Part shown: positions 16,776-24,542 of the stretch, piece after piece | Numbering within the stretch: the stretch's first letter is position 1 | How the letters are laid out: each line of letters opens with the position of its first letter | Source: Helicobacteraceae bacterium | Lineage (GTDB): Bacteria > Campylobacterota > Campylobacteria > Campylobacterales > SZUA-545 | Assembly (NCBI GenBank): GCA_031286325.1 | Contig: JAITUT010000036.1 | Coordinates: 1 to 39,409, forward strand | Direction of reading: 5' to 3' | DNA: 39,409 bases | Program-made: the position numbers and the translations under genes | The notes under the pieces: model-generated | The model's database searches: none | Seen by the model: the letters and a program-made list of their open reading frames with translations, nothing else | Told to the model about the DNA's origin: nothing

Positions 16776-18059
16776 ATGAATAATTTTCAAGCGTTTAGCG
16801 AGGCGCAAGAGCTTTTTCCGGGCGGCGTGAATAGCCCTGTGAGGGCGTTTAAGAGCGTGGGCGCGGCGCCGCCGTTTATAGATCGCGGCGAGGGGGGCTA
16901 TATTTATGATGTGGAGGGTAAACGTTACATTGATTTCGTGCAGAGCTGGGGACCCTTAATCGCGGGGCACGCGCATCCGAAAGTGATCAGGGCGGTTAGC
17001 GAGGCGGCGAAAAAAGGTTTAAGTTTCGGCGCGCCGACTTTGCTTGAAACCGCGCTGGCGAAGAAAATTTTGGAGTTTTACCCGTTTCTAGAAAAGCTGC
17101 GCTTCGTCAGCACCGGCACCGAAGCCGTAATGACCGCGCTGCGCCTCGCGCGCGGCGTAACGGGGCGCGACGATATTTTGAAGTTCAAAGGTTGCTACCA
17201 CGGACACAGCGATTGCTTGCTCGTCGAGGCGGGCAGCGGCGCGGCGACATTCGGCGCGCCGAGTTCCCCTGGCGTGCCGTCGGATTTCGCGAAACATACT
17301 TTGCTTTGCGATTACAACGATCTCGCGGGCGCGGAGGCGGTTTTTGCGAAAAACGGCGGCAAAATCGCCTGCGTAGTCATTGAGCCGATCGCGGGGAATA
17401 TGGGCTTCGTGCCAGCCGATCGCGAGTTTTTGAAAGGTTTGCGGAATTTGTGCGATCAGCACGGCTCGCTTTTGATCTTTGACGAAGTAATGAGCGGCTT
17501 TCGCGCTGGCAAAATGGGCGCGTGCGGGATTTACGCCGAAATTACCCCCGACATAGTAACTTTCGGCAAAGTGATCGGCGGCGGAATGCCCGCAGCGGCT
17601 TTGGGCGGCGGCGCGGCGCTAATGGACGCCTTGTCGCCTGCGGGCAAAATTTACCAAGCGGGCACTTTAAGCGGCAATCCGATCGCGATGGCGGCGGGAC
17701 TCGCGACGCTTGAAATCATCGGATCGCAAGCGGATTTTTACGATATTTTGACGGCGCGGGCGGAAACGTTGATGAATGGGTTTGCCGAAGCCGCGCGATC
17801 CGCTGGCGTCGCTTTGCAGACTGATTTTTGCGGCTCAATGTTCGGATTTTTCTTTACGGATAAAAAAGCGCGGAATTTTCAAGACGCGCTCGCCAGCGAC
17901 ACCGCGCGATTCGCGAAATTTCACAACGAAATGTTAAAACGCGGAGTTTACCTCGCGCCGAGCCAATTTGAAACAGGTTTTATTTCGATCGCGACGACGG
18001 ACGATATGATCGCGGAAACTATCTTAGCCGCGAAAGAGGCGTTCAAAGCCGTGAAATAA
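16776..18059 (+). CDS. hemL: glutamate-1-semialdehyde 2,1-aminomutase
   Basis: A 427-residue PLP enzyme that converts glutamate-1-semialdehyde to 5-aminolevulinate in the C5 haem pathway. It begins with the typical [11 protein letters not shown], carries [15 protein letters not shown] and CYHGHSD, and has the PLP lysine K265 in TFGKVIGGG. The length is normal and all motifs are intact. It stands alone, divergent from the c-di-GMP operon and followed by a long non-coding stretch. Confidence 0.97.
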   Translation: MNNFQAFSEAQELFPGGVNSPVRAFKSVGAAPPFIDRGEGGYIYDVEGKRYIDFVQSWGPLIAGHAHPKVIRAVSEAAKKGLSFGAPTLLETALAKKILEFYPFLEKLRFVSTGTEAVMTALRLARGVTGRDDILKFKGCYHGHSDCLLVEAGSGAATFGAPSSPGVPSDFAKHTLLCDYNDLAGAEAVFAKNGGKIACVVIEPIAGNMGFVPADREFLKGLRNLCDQHGSLLIFDEVMSGFRAGKMGACGIYAEITPDIVTFGKVIGGGMPAAALGGGAALMDALSPAGKIYQAGTLSGNPIAMAAGLATLEIIGSQADFYDILTARAETLMNGFAEAARSAGVALQTDFCGSMFGFFFTDKKARNFQDALASDTARFAKFHNEMLKRGVYLAPSQFETGFISIATTDDMIAETILAAKEAFKAVK

Positions 18060-18185
18060 CTCATCGCGCTTTTAGCCCGCTTTCCGTCATTGCAGGTTTT
18101 TCCGCGCTAACGGCGCGAGTTTTGCTTCTCTCAATCTTCGCTGCTTTTGTTCGCGAGAGGCTTTGCGTTACGTTTTACTTGCGAT

Positions 18186-18236
18186 CTCTTAAATAAACGC
18201 AAAAAGAACGCGATCGCAATCGTTCATATTTAAGAG
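18186..18236. repeat. nested inverted repeat
   Basis: Perfect ten-base arms CTCTTAAATA (18186-18195) and TATTTAAGAG (18227-18236) enclose an inner stem GAACG/CGTTC, whose loop contains GCGATCGC. It can form a long hairpin in either strand. Confidence 0.5.
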
Positions 18237-19165
18237 CGTTCGCGGCAAAGCTTAAACTTTGTTTTGGTTTAAGGATCGCTATGAGAGCCGCTCGCGCCTG
18301 ATCGCGCCGCAAAAACTTTGAGCTTCCGACAATAATTTTCGCCGCCGAAATTTTGATAATTTACGTCCTCTCGCTCCTTGTGATCTAAAGACTATTTTTG
18401 CGCGCGCAACCTTAAACCATTGGGAGATTTCGCGCTAATCTCGATTGCCGCGATCTTGACCCGCGCCGCCGAGAACTTTCGCGGCAAGCGACGCGCCGCG
18501 AGAAACATTGCGGCATTCTTTGCTTTCGCGTTTTTCAGCGCGATCTTTATGACCTCCGCCTTAACATTCGCAATTTTATATGTGATCTAGCGCGAAAGAG
18601 CGATAATCTAGGTTTTCGGCTTCAAAAGCGCGATCGCGGAGACAGTAGTAGCGGCTATACGGATATTTACGATATTAGAAGACGGGTGATCGCCAGCTAA
18701 AACGCCGCGCGCAAGGCTCGTTTCGCCGCCCGCTAACGCCGCCGAAAAGCAGCCTGAATATCAGATGCGCGACCCTCTTGAACAGGCTTGGCGCGATTAG
18801 CTACACGGCAATAGCGATCGTGAGAGCGGGCGGCGATACATTCGCGCGAATTACCACGCCGTTTAGCGGGTCGATTTTCAGCTGCTTTTTCGACTTAATG
18901 GCGAAAGCGCGTAAACCGCCAGCGCGAATCTCTAGACGACTTTTTAGCCGCGCAATTCACGCGATTTAATTTGCCATTCGCGAACGCGCTGAAAAGATCG
19001 TCTCGCGCGGATCGCGGGCGGAGTCGCCGCTTTTTAGCCGCTTTTTCTTTGCGGGCGACGCGCCGCGTTTTGTTAAATTATTCTGATAGCTTTAATTAGA
19101 AAGGCTATCGCGCTATAATTCGCGAAATTTCCGCAAACGCTAATAAATTGGATTTTTTACGCAAA

Positions 19166-19321
19166 TTTATCGCTTAGATCCGCGCGCGATCTTTATGCGT
19201 TTTTTTCGGGCGTCGGCTTATTTTATTTTTTGTTGCGAAAAATATATTCGCGCGGCTAAATTACGGCGGCAAAAACTAGCGTATTTGAGTTAAACTTTCC
19301 GCGTTTTTTATCGCTTAGATC
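19166..19321 (+). repeat. direct repeat pair TTTATCGCTTAGATC
   Basis: The same 15 bases occur at 19166-19180 and 19307-19321, each followed by a GCGCG-rich stretch. The second copy runs into TTTTTGTCGTTATAGCGAT (19332-19350), which matches 18 of 19 positions at 7972-7989 if the A/T difference is allowed. Confidence 0.45.
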
Positions 19322-19341
19322 GGCGCGGGTATTTTTGTCGT

Positions 19342-19361
19342 TATAGCGATATATCGCTATA
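19342..19361. repeat. perfect 20-base palindrome downstream of mfd
   Basis: TATAGCGATATATCGCTATA is its own reverse complement. It lies 45 bases past the mfd stop, next to ATCGCGATCGCGG. It may be a transcription end, a protein site or a repeat fragment. There is no clear T tract. Confidence 0.5.
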
Positions 19362-19405
19362 TACAAAATCGCGATCGCGGCAATTCTTTGAAGTATTGCC
19401 GAAAG

Positions 19406-22400
19406 TTACAACTTTTTCAAACCCTCCGTAACGCGCGCGATAATATCGTCATCGTCTTTGCTGGGCGCGGCGAGCGAAATTTTACGCCCGTCCGCGAAAG
19501 CGAGGGTAATGTTTTGCCCGAAATTTTGCGCCGAAACTACGCCGCGCTCGCAGGCAAGCACTTTAATCGCCATTAAATCCGCGAACTGCCGCGTGTAAAT
19601 ATCAAGTTCGCCGAAACGATCGCGAATTTCGCTCGCGATCTCATAGACTTCCGCAGTCGTCTTCGCCAGCGAAAAGCGGCGGTAGAGTTCAAGGCGCAGA
19701 CGCTCCTCAATAACTAGCTCCTCGCTGATGAAAGCCTTGATCGCAAGCCTAATTTCCACCGGCGGCTTCGCGCGCGCTTGGCGTTCGCCCGCCTTGCCGC
19801 TTAACTCCGCGAGCGCGTCCTCAAGCATTTTGAGGTAGAGCGAATAGCCGATCTGCTTGATGTGCCCGCTTTGATCCGCGCCTAAAATGTTGCCGCCGCC
19901 CCTAATCTCCAAATCGTGAAACGCCAACGCCGAGCCGCCGCCCAAATACGAGTTGTTTTCTAGCGCGAGCAACCGCTTTTTCGCCTCCTCTGTGAGCGAT
20001 TCCTCATCGCCCACCAAAAAAAAGCAATAGCCCCGTCTGCGCGATCTGCCCACGCGCCCGCGCAATTGGTGCAAATCCGCGATCCCGAACCTATCCGCGC
20101 CGTCAATAATTATCGTGTTGGCGTTTGGAATGTGAATCCCGCTCTCTACGATCGTGGTAGAGAGCAGTAGATCGTATTCGCCGCGCGCGAAACGCAGGAT
20201 TTCATTTTCGCTCGTATTCCCATCTACTTGCGAGTGCAGAACGAGGATACGAAGCGGCGGCAAAATGTCTAAGATCGCTTTTTTCTTCGCCTCAATCCCC
20301 GCGATTCTGTTGAAAATGTAAAAAACTTGCCCGCCGCGATTGACCTCGCGCAAGATCGCCTCTTTAACGGCTTTGGGATCGTAATTTCGCACGATCGTGC
20401 GCACATCTTCGCGCTCGGCGGGCGGCGTCAAAATTTCGCTCATCTGTTTAATTTGGCTGAGCGCCATATTAAGACTGCGCGGAATCGGCGTGGCGGACAT
20501 TGAGAGGAGATGGAGCGAGGCGGATTTATCTTTGAGCCGCTCCTTTTGCTTGACGCCGAATTTGTGTTCCTCATCTACGATCATCAGCGCGAGATTCTTA
20601 AACTCCGCTGAAAGCAATGCGTGCGTGCCGACCACGACTGAAATTTCGCCGCTTTTCAGCCCGCTTACGATCGCCCGCTTTTCCGCCGCGTTTGTGAAGC
20701 GATCTAGCCGCGCGATCTTGATATTAAAGGGCGCGAAACGATCTTTTAATGTTTCGTGGTGCTGGTGGCTAAGCAAAGTCGTAGGCGCGATCATCGCCGC
20801 TTGAAAACCCGCGTTATGCGCCGCGAAGATCGCGTTCATCGCAACCTCCGTTTTGCCGAAGCCGACATCGCCGCTGAGTAATCTGTCCATTACTTTGCCG
20901 CTTTCAAGATCGCTTAAAATTTCTTCAACGGCGCGCGCTTGGTCGGCGGTGTAGTCGAATCCCGCGTTATTTTGGAAGTTCTCAATTTTTTCGCGTTCAA
21001 TATAGATCGCGGGCGCGTCGGCGACCTCTCGCTCGGCGGCGCGGCGGACAATTTCGCCCGCGATTTCGTAAAGGCGCGCTTTCGCTCCCTCTTTGATCCG
21101 CGCGAAACCGCCCTTGCCGAGCCTATCTAGCGTGGGCGGCGAGCCGCTTTCGGCGATGTAGCGGTCAATTAAATAGAGATTTTCTACGGGTAGCAACAAT
21201 TTGTCGTCATTTTGGTAGATGATCGCGGCAAAATCGCGCGCGCCGCCTAGCAGTCTCACCTGTTCAAGCCCCGCGAAACGCCCCACGCCGTAGTTTTCGT
21301 GGACGACTAAGTCGCCTTTTTTGAGATCGTCAAGGAGGAAATTCGCTCGGCGGCGCTTTTGTTTTTCGGGTTTGTTTAGGCTGACTACGAGATCGTTCGG
21401 CGCGATTAGCGAGATCGCCGCGTCCGTGAAAAATAACTTATATTTTTTCGCGTCAATATCATAAACTTTTAACTGCGTTTCGTATTCAAGCGCGATCGCG
21501 ATATTTTTGTTTTTATGAAATTCTATAAGCGTTTTCGGGTTTTCAACGGCGATCGCTTTATAGATCGCGTCATTCGGTAATTTTGTTTCAATTTTCGTTA
21601 AGATCGGCGCGTTTATAAAAATATCTTTTGGCGGCAAATTTTCACCGTCTTCGTAAATATAATTTAATTCGTCCTGCAGATCGTCTAAAAAATAAATCTC
21701 CGCGATCTCATTAACCGCGATCGCGGCGTTAAGATCGCGCAGTTTCCAAAAGCCGATTCCCGCAAAATCCTTTACAAAAGCTTGTGAATTATCATTCGCG
21801 ATCAGATCGTTTAATTTTTCACTCGTTTTCGCGTCTAATTTATCCAGCGCGAATAACGCTGGTTTTATATCTATTTTTTCAAGCTCTTCTCTTTCGCTCT
21901 TTTGCGTTGCCGCGTCAAAATATCTAATGCTTTCTATTTGGTTTTCATCAAGCAAAATTCTAATAGGTTTTTCGTTGGAATTAGCGAAAATATCTATAAC
22001 CTCGCCGCGAAAGCTAATTTCGCCTTTTTGCTCGGCGACATCTACTAAATTATAACCCCAATTCAGCAGCTTTTCTTTTAATTCGTTTATGTTGATTTCT
22101 TCGCCGAAGTTTAATGTTGTTTTGTCGAATAATTTCGGCGCGGGCAAAAACTTCGAGATCGTGTTGATCGGCGCGATAATTATTCGTTTTTCTTTACCGC
22201 TCGCGTAAAAGTCGCCTAAAACTTCGCTTAAATTTATCAACTCCTCTTGATAACTGCGCAAATCCGCGCCAAATTCAGCGCGAATGTCGGGCAACGCAAA
22301 GAGCGACCTTTTCGCCTCGTAACCCAAAAGTTTCGCGCACATCGCCGCGTAAAACGTCTCTTTGTCGTCTCTAACCGCAACGCAGATCGTCTCGTCAAGT

Positions 22401-22477
22401 TTGATCGCGCCGTGCTTTAAGACGCTATAAAGCGTCGCGGCTTTCTTCGCCGCCTCCGCTAAAACTTTCGCCACCAT
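19406..22477 (-). CDS. mfd: transcription-repair coupling factor
   Basis: About 1023 residues, short of the roughly 1150 of E. coli but usual for Campylobacterota. A degenerate UvrB-like N-terminus is followed by the CarD-like RNA-polymerase interaction domain (DLKKGDLVVHENYGVGRFAGLE, about residues 390-460), then the RecG-like translocase with Walker A GDVGFGKTE near 540, DEEH box, SATPIPR and QLRGRVGRS, and a C-terminal TRCF domain. Mfd removes stalled polymerase at lesions and recruits UvrA. ATG 22475-22477 with GGGG upstream is chosen over the TTG three codons earlier. Confidence 0.96.
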   Translation of the reverse strand: MVAKVLAEAAKKAATLYSVLKHGAIKLDETICVAVRDDKETFYAAMCAKLLGYEAKRSLFALPDIRAEFGADLRSYQEELINLSEVLGDFYASGKEKRIIIAPINTISKFLPAPKLFDKTTLNFGEEININELKEKLLNWGYNLVDVAEQKGEISFRGEVIDIFANSNEKPIRILLDENQIESIRYFDAATQKSEREELEKIDIKPALFALDKLDAKTSEKLNDLIANDNSQAFVKDFAGIGFWKLRDLNAAIAVNEIAEIYFLDDLQDELNYIYEDGENLPPKDIFINAPILTKIETKLPNDAIYKAIAVENPKTLIEFHKNKNIAIALEYETQLKVYDIDAKKYKLFFTDAAISLIAPNDLVVSLNKPEKQKRRRANFLLDDLKKGDLVVHENYGVGRFAGLEQVRLLGGARDFAAIIYQNDDKLLLPVENLYLIDRYIAESGSPPTLDRLGKGGFARIKEGAKARLYEIAGEIVRRAAEREVADAPAIYIEREKIENFQNNAGFDYTADQARAVEEILSDLESGKVMDRLLSGDVGFGKTEVAMNAIFAAHNAGFQAAMIAPTTLLSHQHHETLKDRFAPFNIKIARLDRFTNAAEKRAIVSGLKSGEISVVVGTHALLSAEFKNLALMIVDEEHKFGVKQKERLKDKSASLHLLSMSATPIPRSLNMALSQIKQMSEILTPPAEREDVRTIVRNYDPKAVKEAILREVNRGGQVFYIFNRIAGIEAKKKAILDILPPLRILVLHSQVDGNTSENEILRFARGEYDLLLSTTIVESGIHIPNANTIIIDGADRFGIADLHQLRGRVGRSRRRGYCFFLVGDEESLTEEAKKRLLALENNSYLGGGSALAFHDLEIRGGGNILGADQSGHIKQIGYSLYLKMLEDALAELSGKAGERQARAKPPVEIRLAIKAFISEELVIEERLRLELYRRFSLAKTTAEVYEIASEIRDRFGELDIYTRQFADLMAIKVLACERGVVSAQNFGQNITLAFADGRKISLAAPSKDDDDIIARVTEGLKKL

Positions 22478-22707
22478 AAACCCCAAATTTTTTGCGCGAT
22501 CTTAACCAAAGGCGCATTTTTCAACTCTTTAAGCTAAATTTGCGTAAAGTGCGCGGATTTTGCTGCAAGGAGTCTTTCGGGTTCGGGTTTTCTAGCGCGT
22601 CCGCGCAGCGTTTAAGCGCGTTTTTAGTTTATGTGAAGCGTTTTACCGCTTGTTTTTCGCATTTTTGCGTGTATTTTTGGGCTTTTCAGCCAAGTTTAAG
22701 GAAAGAA
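22478..22707 (+). promoter_or_regulatory. structured 5' leader of the RRM gene
   Basis: About 220 non-coding bases precede the RRM gene. Stem CGCGC/GCGCG (22602-22606 with 22616-22620) followed by TTTTT (22621-22625) looks like an intrinsic terminator, and GCGC (22595-22598) can pair with GCGC (22603-22606) to exclude it. Further downstream are small hairpins AAGCG/CGCTT and CGCA/TGCG, each followed by T-rich DNA. This suggests attenuation or temperature-sensitive folding; it is not proven. Confidence 0.35.
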
Positions 22708-23010
22708 ATGAAGCAACTTTATGTAGGCAACCTGCCTTACAGCGTTACTGAGGACTCATTGCGCGAGGTTTTCGCGAAACACGGCGAGGTTTCGTCCGTT
22801 CGTATGATGATGGATCGCGAGACTGGTCGTTTTCGCGGTTTTAGTTTTGTTGAGATGGATGACGAGGGCGCGTTAAAGGCGATTGAAGCGCTTGACGGCA
22901 AAGATTTCGGCGGGCGCAATTTGCGCGTTAACGAGGCTCGCGAGCGCGAGGCTGGCGGCGGCGGCGGTCGCGGCGGTTACGGCGGCGGCAGAAGAGAATA
23001 TCGCCAATAA
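22708..23010 (+). CDS. RRM-domain RNA-binding protein with glycine-rich tail
   Basis: A 100-residue protein with one RNA recognition motif. RNP2 is LYVGNL (residues 4-9) and RNP1 is RGFSFVEM (about 43-50). The C-terminal tail is Gly/Arg-rich (about 84-98). Bacterial proteins of this build, including cyanobacterial Rbp proteins, bind single-stranded RNA and are often cold-induced. The start is ATG 22708, behind AAGGAAAG; the longer open frame upstream is the untranslated leader. The gene is followed by a strong terminator and stands as a single transcription unit. Confidence 0.93.
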   Translation: MKQLYVGNLPYSVTEDSLREVFAKHGEVSSVRMMMDRETGRFRGFSFVEMDDEGALKAIEALDGKDFGGRNLRVNEAREREAGGGGGRGGYGGGRREYRQ

Positions 23011-23032
23011 CTTTGGCTTAACTGTCGTTTTG

Positions 23033-23065
23033 GCGGCTTAAAGTTGTTTTTGGAACTTTAGCCGC
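23033..23065 (+). terminator. stem-loop after the RRM gene
   Basis: GCGGCTTAAAGTT (23033-23045) pairs with AACTTTAGCCGC (23054-23065) with a single bulge. It lies 22 bases after the stop codon and upstream of the main terminator. There is no long T tract, so it may protect the 3' end or pause polymerase. Confidence 0.45.
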
Positions 23066-23084
23066 TTTAATTTTAAGTCGCTTT

Positions 23085-23115
23085 GGCGGCGGGTTTTGAT
23101 CCGCCGCCCTTTTTA
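23085..23115 (+). terminator. intrinsic terminator of the RRM gene
   Basis: GGCGGCGG (23085-23092) and CCGCCGCC (23101-23108) form a perfect eight-base GC stem with an eight-base loop, followed by CTTTTT. This is a textbook rho-independent terminator. Confidence 0.85.
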
Positions 23116-23471
23116 GTTTTCATAGTCCGCAACGTTAAATTCTTAAACAAATCAAAACGTCTTTTTGCCACTACCAAAATTTGCGTTATTATAAATCGTA
23201 TTCGCGCCTTGTTCTTTATCGTCAGATTTTCTAAAAAAAGCGCGATTTTTGCCAAACTAACTTTTCCAATTTTTAGCGCGTTCGCCTCATTTGCGATCTT
23301 GCAGCGATCAAACTTAATATCGCGCCGATCAAAAACGCCGCTGGATCGCGGGCGATAATCTCTTGCCGAATATAAAAATCCTTTGCGCGAAAAATTTGCG
23401 CGTATTCCGCCGCTCGCGATTTAGCCCGCGCCCTTTTGCTACAATTCGCCAAATTTTCACAAAGGCTCAAA
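23116..23471. other. intergenic region upstream of the CCG protein gene
   Basis: About 355 bases, A/T-rich in the first half, between the RRM terminator and the next start. Open frames on both strands lack ribosome sites and are biased only by composition. I see no gene, RNA or repeat here. The promoter of the next gene must lie in the right half but is not clear. Confidence 0.4.
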
Positions 23472-24341
23472 ATGCGCGCCGCCGCTCCAGAAAATCTCAA
23501 ATACGCCCTGTTTCTAGGCTGCGCTCCGCACGGCGCCGCTCCTGAGGCGCGAACTTCGCTTTTAGCGGTGGCGGCGAAACTTGGAATTGAATTGATAGAG
23601 ATGACGGACGCGCCGTGTTGCGGCGGCGCGCATTTGCAAGATTACGACGATTTTTTAGCTCTCGCGATCAACGCTAAAACTCTGGCGATCGCCGAAAAAT
23701 CAAATTTAGAGATCGTAACAATCTGCAACACTTGCTCCCTTGTGTTGAGCGAAGCCGCCTCGCGCCTCGCAAAAGATCAGGCGCTTTTAGATCGCGTGAA
23801 TAAAAAACTGGCGGAAATTGACCTGCAATATAACAAAGGCGCGCGGGTAAAACACTTTCTATACGCTCTGCGCGACGATTACGGATTTCATAATTTGCCA
23901 GTGATAAACCCTCTGGATAAGCGGATCGCGCCGTTTTACGGCTGCCATAATTTTCGCGGCGCGGGCTCTATGGACGACCCTTTTAACCCGCGCGCGCTTA
24001 GCGATCTGATTAAAACGCTTGGCGGCGAGACAGCGAATTACACTCTGCAAACTTCGTGCTGCGGCTTTCACGCCGAGCTCCAAGCGCCCAAAACCGCCGC
24101 GCGCCTTACGGGAGAAATTTTGCAAGAGGCGCGCGATAGCGGCGCGGATTGTATCGTTACGCCGTGTCCGCTTTGCCAGATGAGTTTTGATATCGGAGCG
24201 CGCAAAGCGAGCGAGGAGATGAATGATTCTCTGGCTTTGCCCGCTCTGCATTTGACCCAACTTTTAGGAATCGCGCTGGGAATTTCGGCGCGCGAATTAG
24301 GCTTAAAACGCAACATAATCCGCCCAAATTTGACGGATTGA
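23472..24341 (+). CDS. HdrB/SdhE-like CCG-domain protein
   Basis: A 289-residue protein of the CoB-CoM heterodisulfide reductase subunit B family. Two cysteine-rich CCG modules are complete: C17, C49-C50, C85/C88 and C158, C196-C197, C232/C235. They should bind the non-cubane [4Fe-4S] clusters of this family. In Campylobacterota a relative (SdhE/MfrE) is the membrane-attaching subunit of the periplasmic methylmenaquinol:fumarate reductase SdhABE/MfrABE. Here the gene is alone, with no flavoprotein or ferredoxin subunit beside it, so the partner is unknown. ATG 23472, after AAAGG, is preferred to an upstream TTG/CTG-type extension. There is no membrane helix. Confidence 0.88.
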   Translation: MRAAAPENLKYALFLGCAPHGAAPEARTSLLAVAAKLGIELIEMTDAPCCGGAHLQDYDDFLALAINAKTLAIAEKSNLEIVTICNTCSLVLSEAASRLAKDQALLDRVNKKLAEIDLQYNKGARVKHFLYALRDDYGFHNLPVINPLDKRIAPFYGCHNFRGAGSMDDPFNPRALSDLIKTLGGETANYTLQTSCCGFHAELQAPKTAARLTGEILQEARDSGADCIVTPCPLCQMSFDIGARKASEEMNDSLALPALHLTQLLGIALGISARELGLKRNIIRPNLTD

Positions 24342-24392
24342 AGCAATTATCTTTTAGCTTTTATCTCGCGAGCCGCCTAAATCTCCTTGTAG

Positions 24393-24407
24393 AAAAATTG
24401 CGGGTTA
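24393..24407 (+). repeat. 15-mer shared with the 7894-8420 gap
   Basis: AAAAATTGCGGGTTA matches 8011-8025 exactly. At 8011 it forms one arm of a hairpin, while here the second arm is absent. The remaining intergenic DNA (24342-24542) holds no visible gene. Confidence 0.35.
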
Positions 24408-24542
24408 TATTGTTTTGGTATTAAGCGTTCGTTAAATTTTCTAAAAATAAAATCACCGTATTTCGCCGACGTTCGCCATTTTTACTATCAACCTTTCCGC
24501 TATCGCCCTTTTTGGCAGGATCAATAGATTAAAATCATCTTT

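Larger units (their letters stand above)
18060..19405. other. 1.35-kb stretch without a recognisable gene
   Basis: This lies between convergent hemL and mfd. The longest frames are about 60 codons, have no ribosome site and show no family resemblance on either strand. Base composition resembles coding DNA, so a decayed gene is possible, but I could not identify one. It contains a nested inverted repeat (18186-18236), three GCGATCGC sites, a repeated 15-mer (19166-19180, 19307-19321) and a perfect palindrome (19342-19361). Confidence 0.5.

Noticed and set aside
18778-18969. 63-codon plus-strand frame in the hemL-mfd gap
   Set aside because: It has a TTG start with no ribosome site, an unconvincing sequence and no neighbour support; stop codons surround it in all frames.
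19342-19361. Palindrome as the mfd terminator
   Set aside because: The stem is A/T-rich with no T tract on the minus strand, so it is kept as a repeat rather than a terminator.
23073-23358. Open frames on both strands after the RRM gene
   Set aside because: One crosses the intrinsic terminator, both lack ribosome sites, and their Lys/Ile/Phe bias follows A/T-rich composition.
24530-24542. TAAAAT just before the hypF ATG as a -10 box
   Set aside because: It is only seven bases from the start codon, leaving room only for a leaderless message; the evidence is too thin to annotate.
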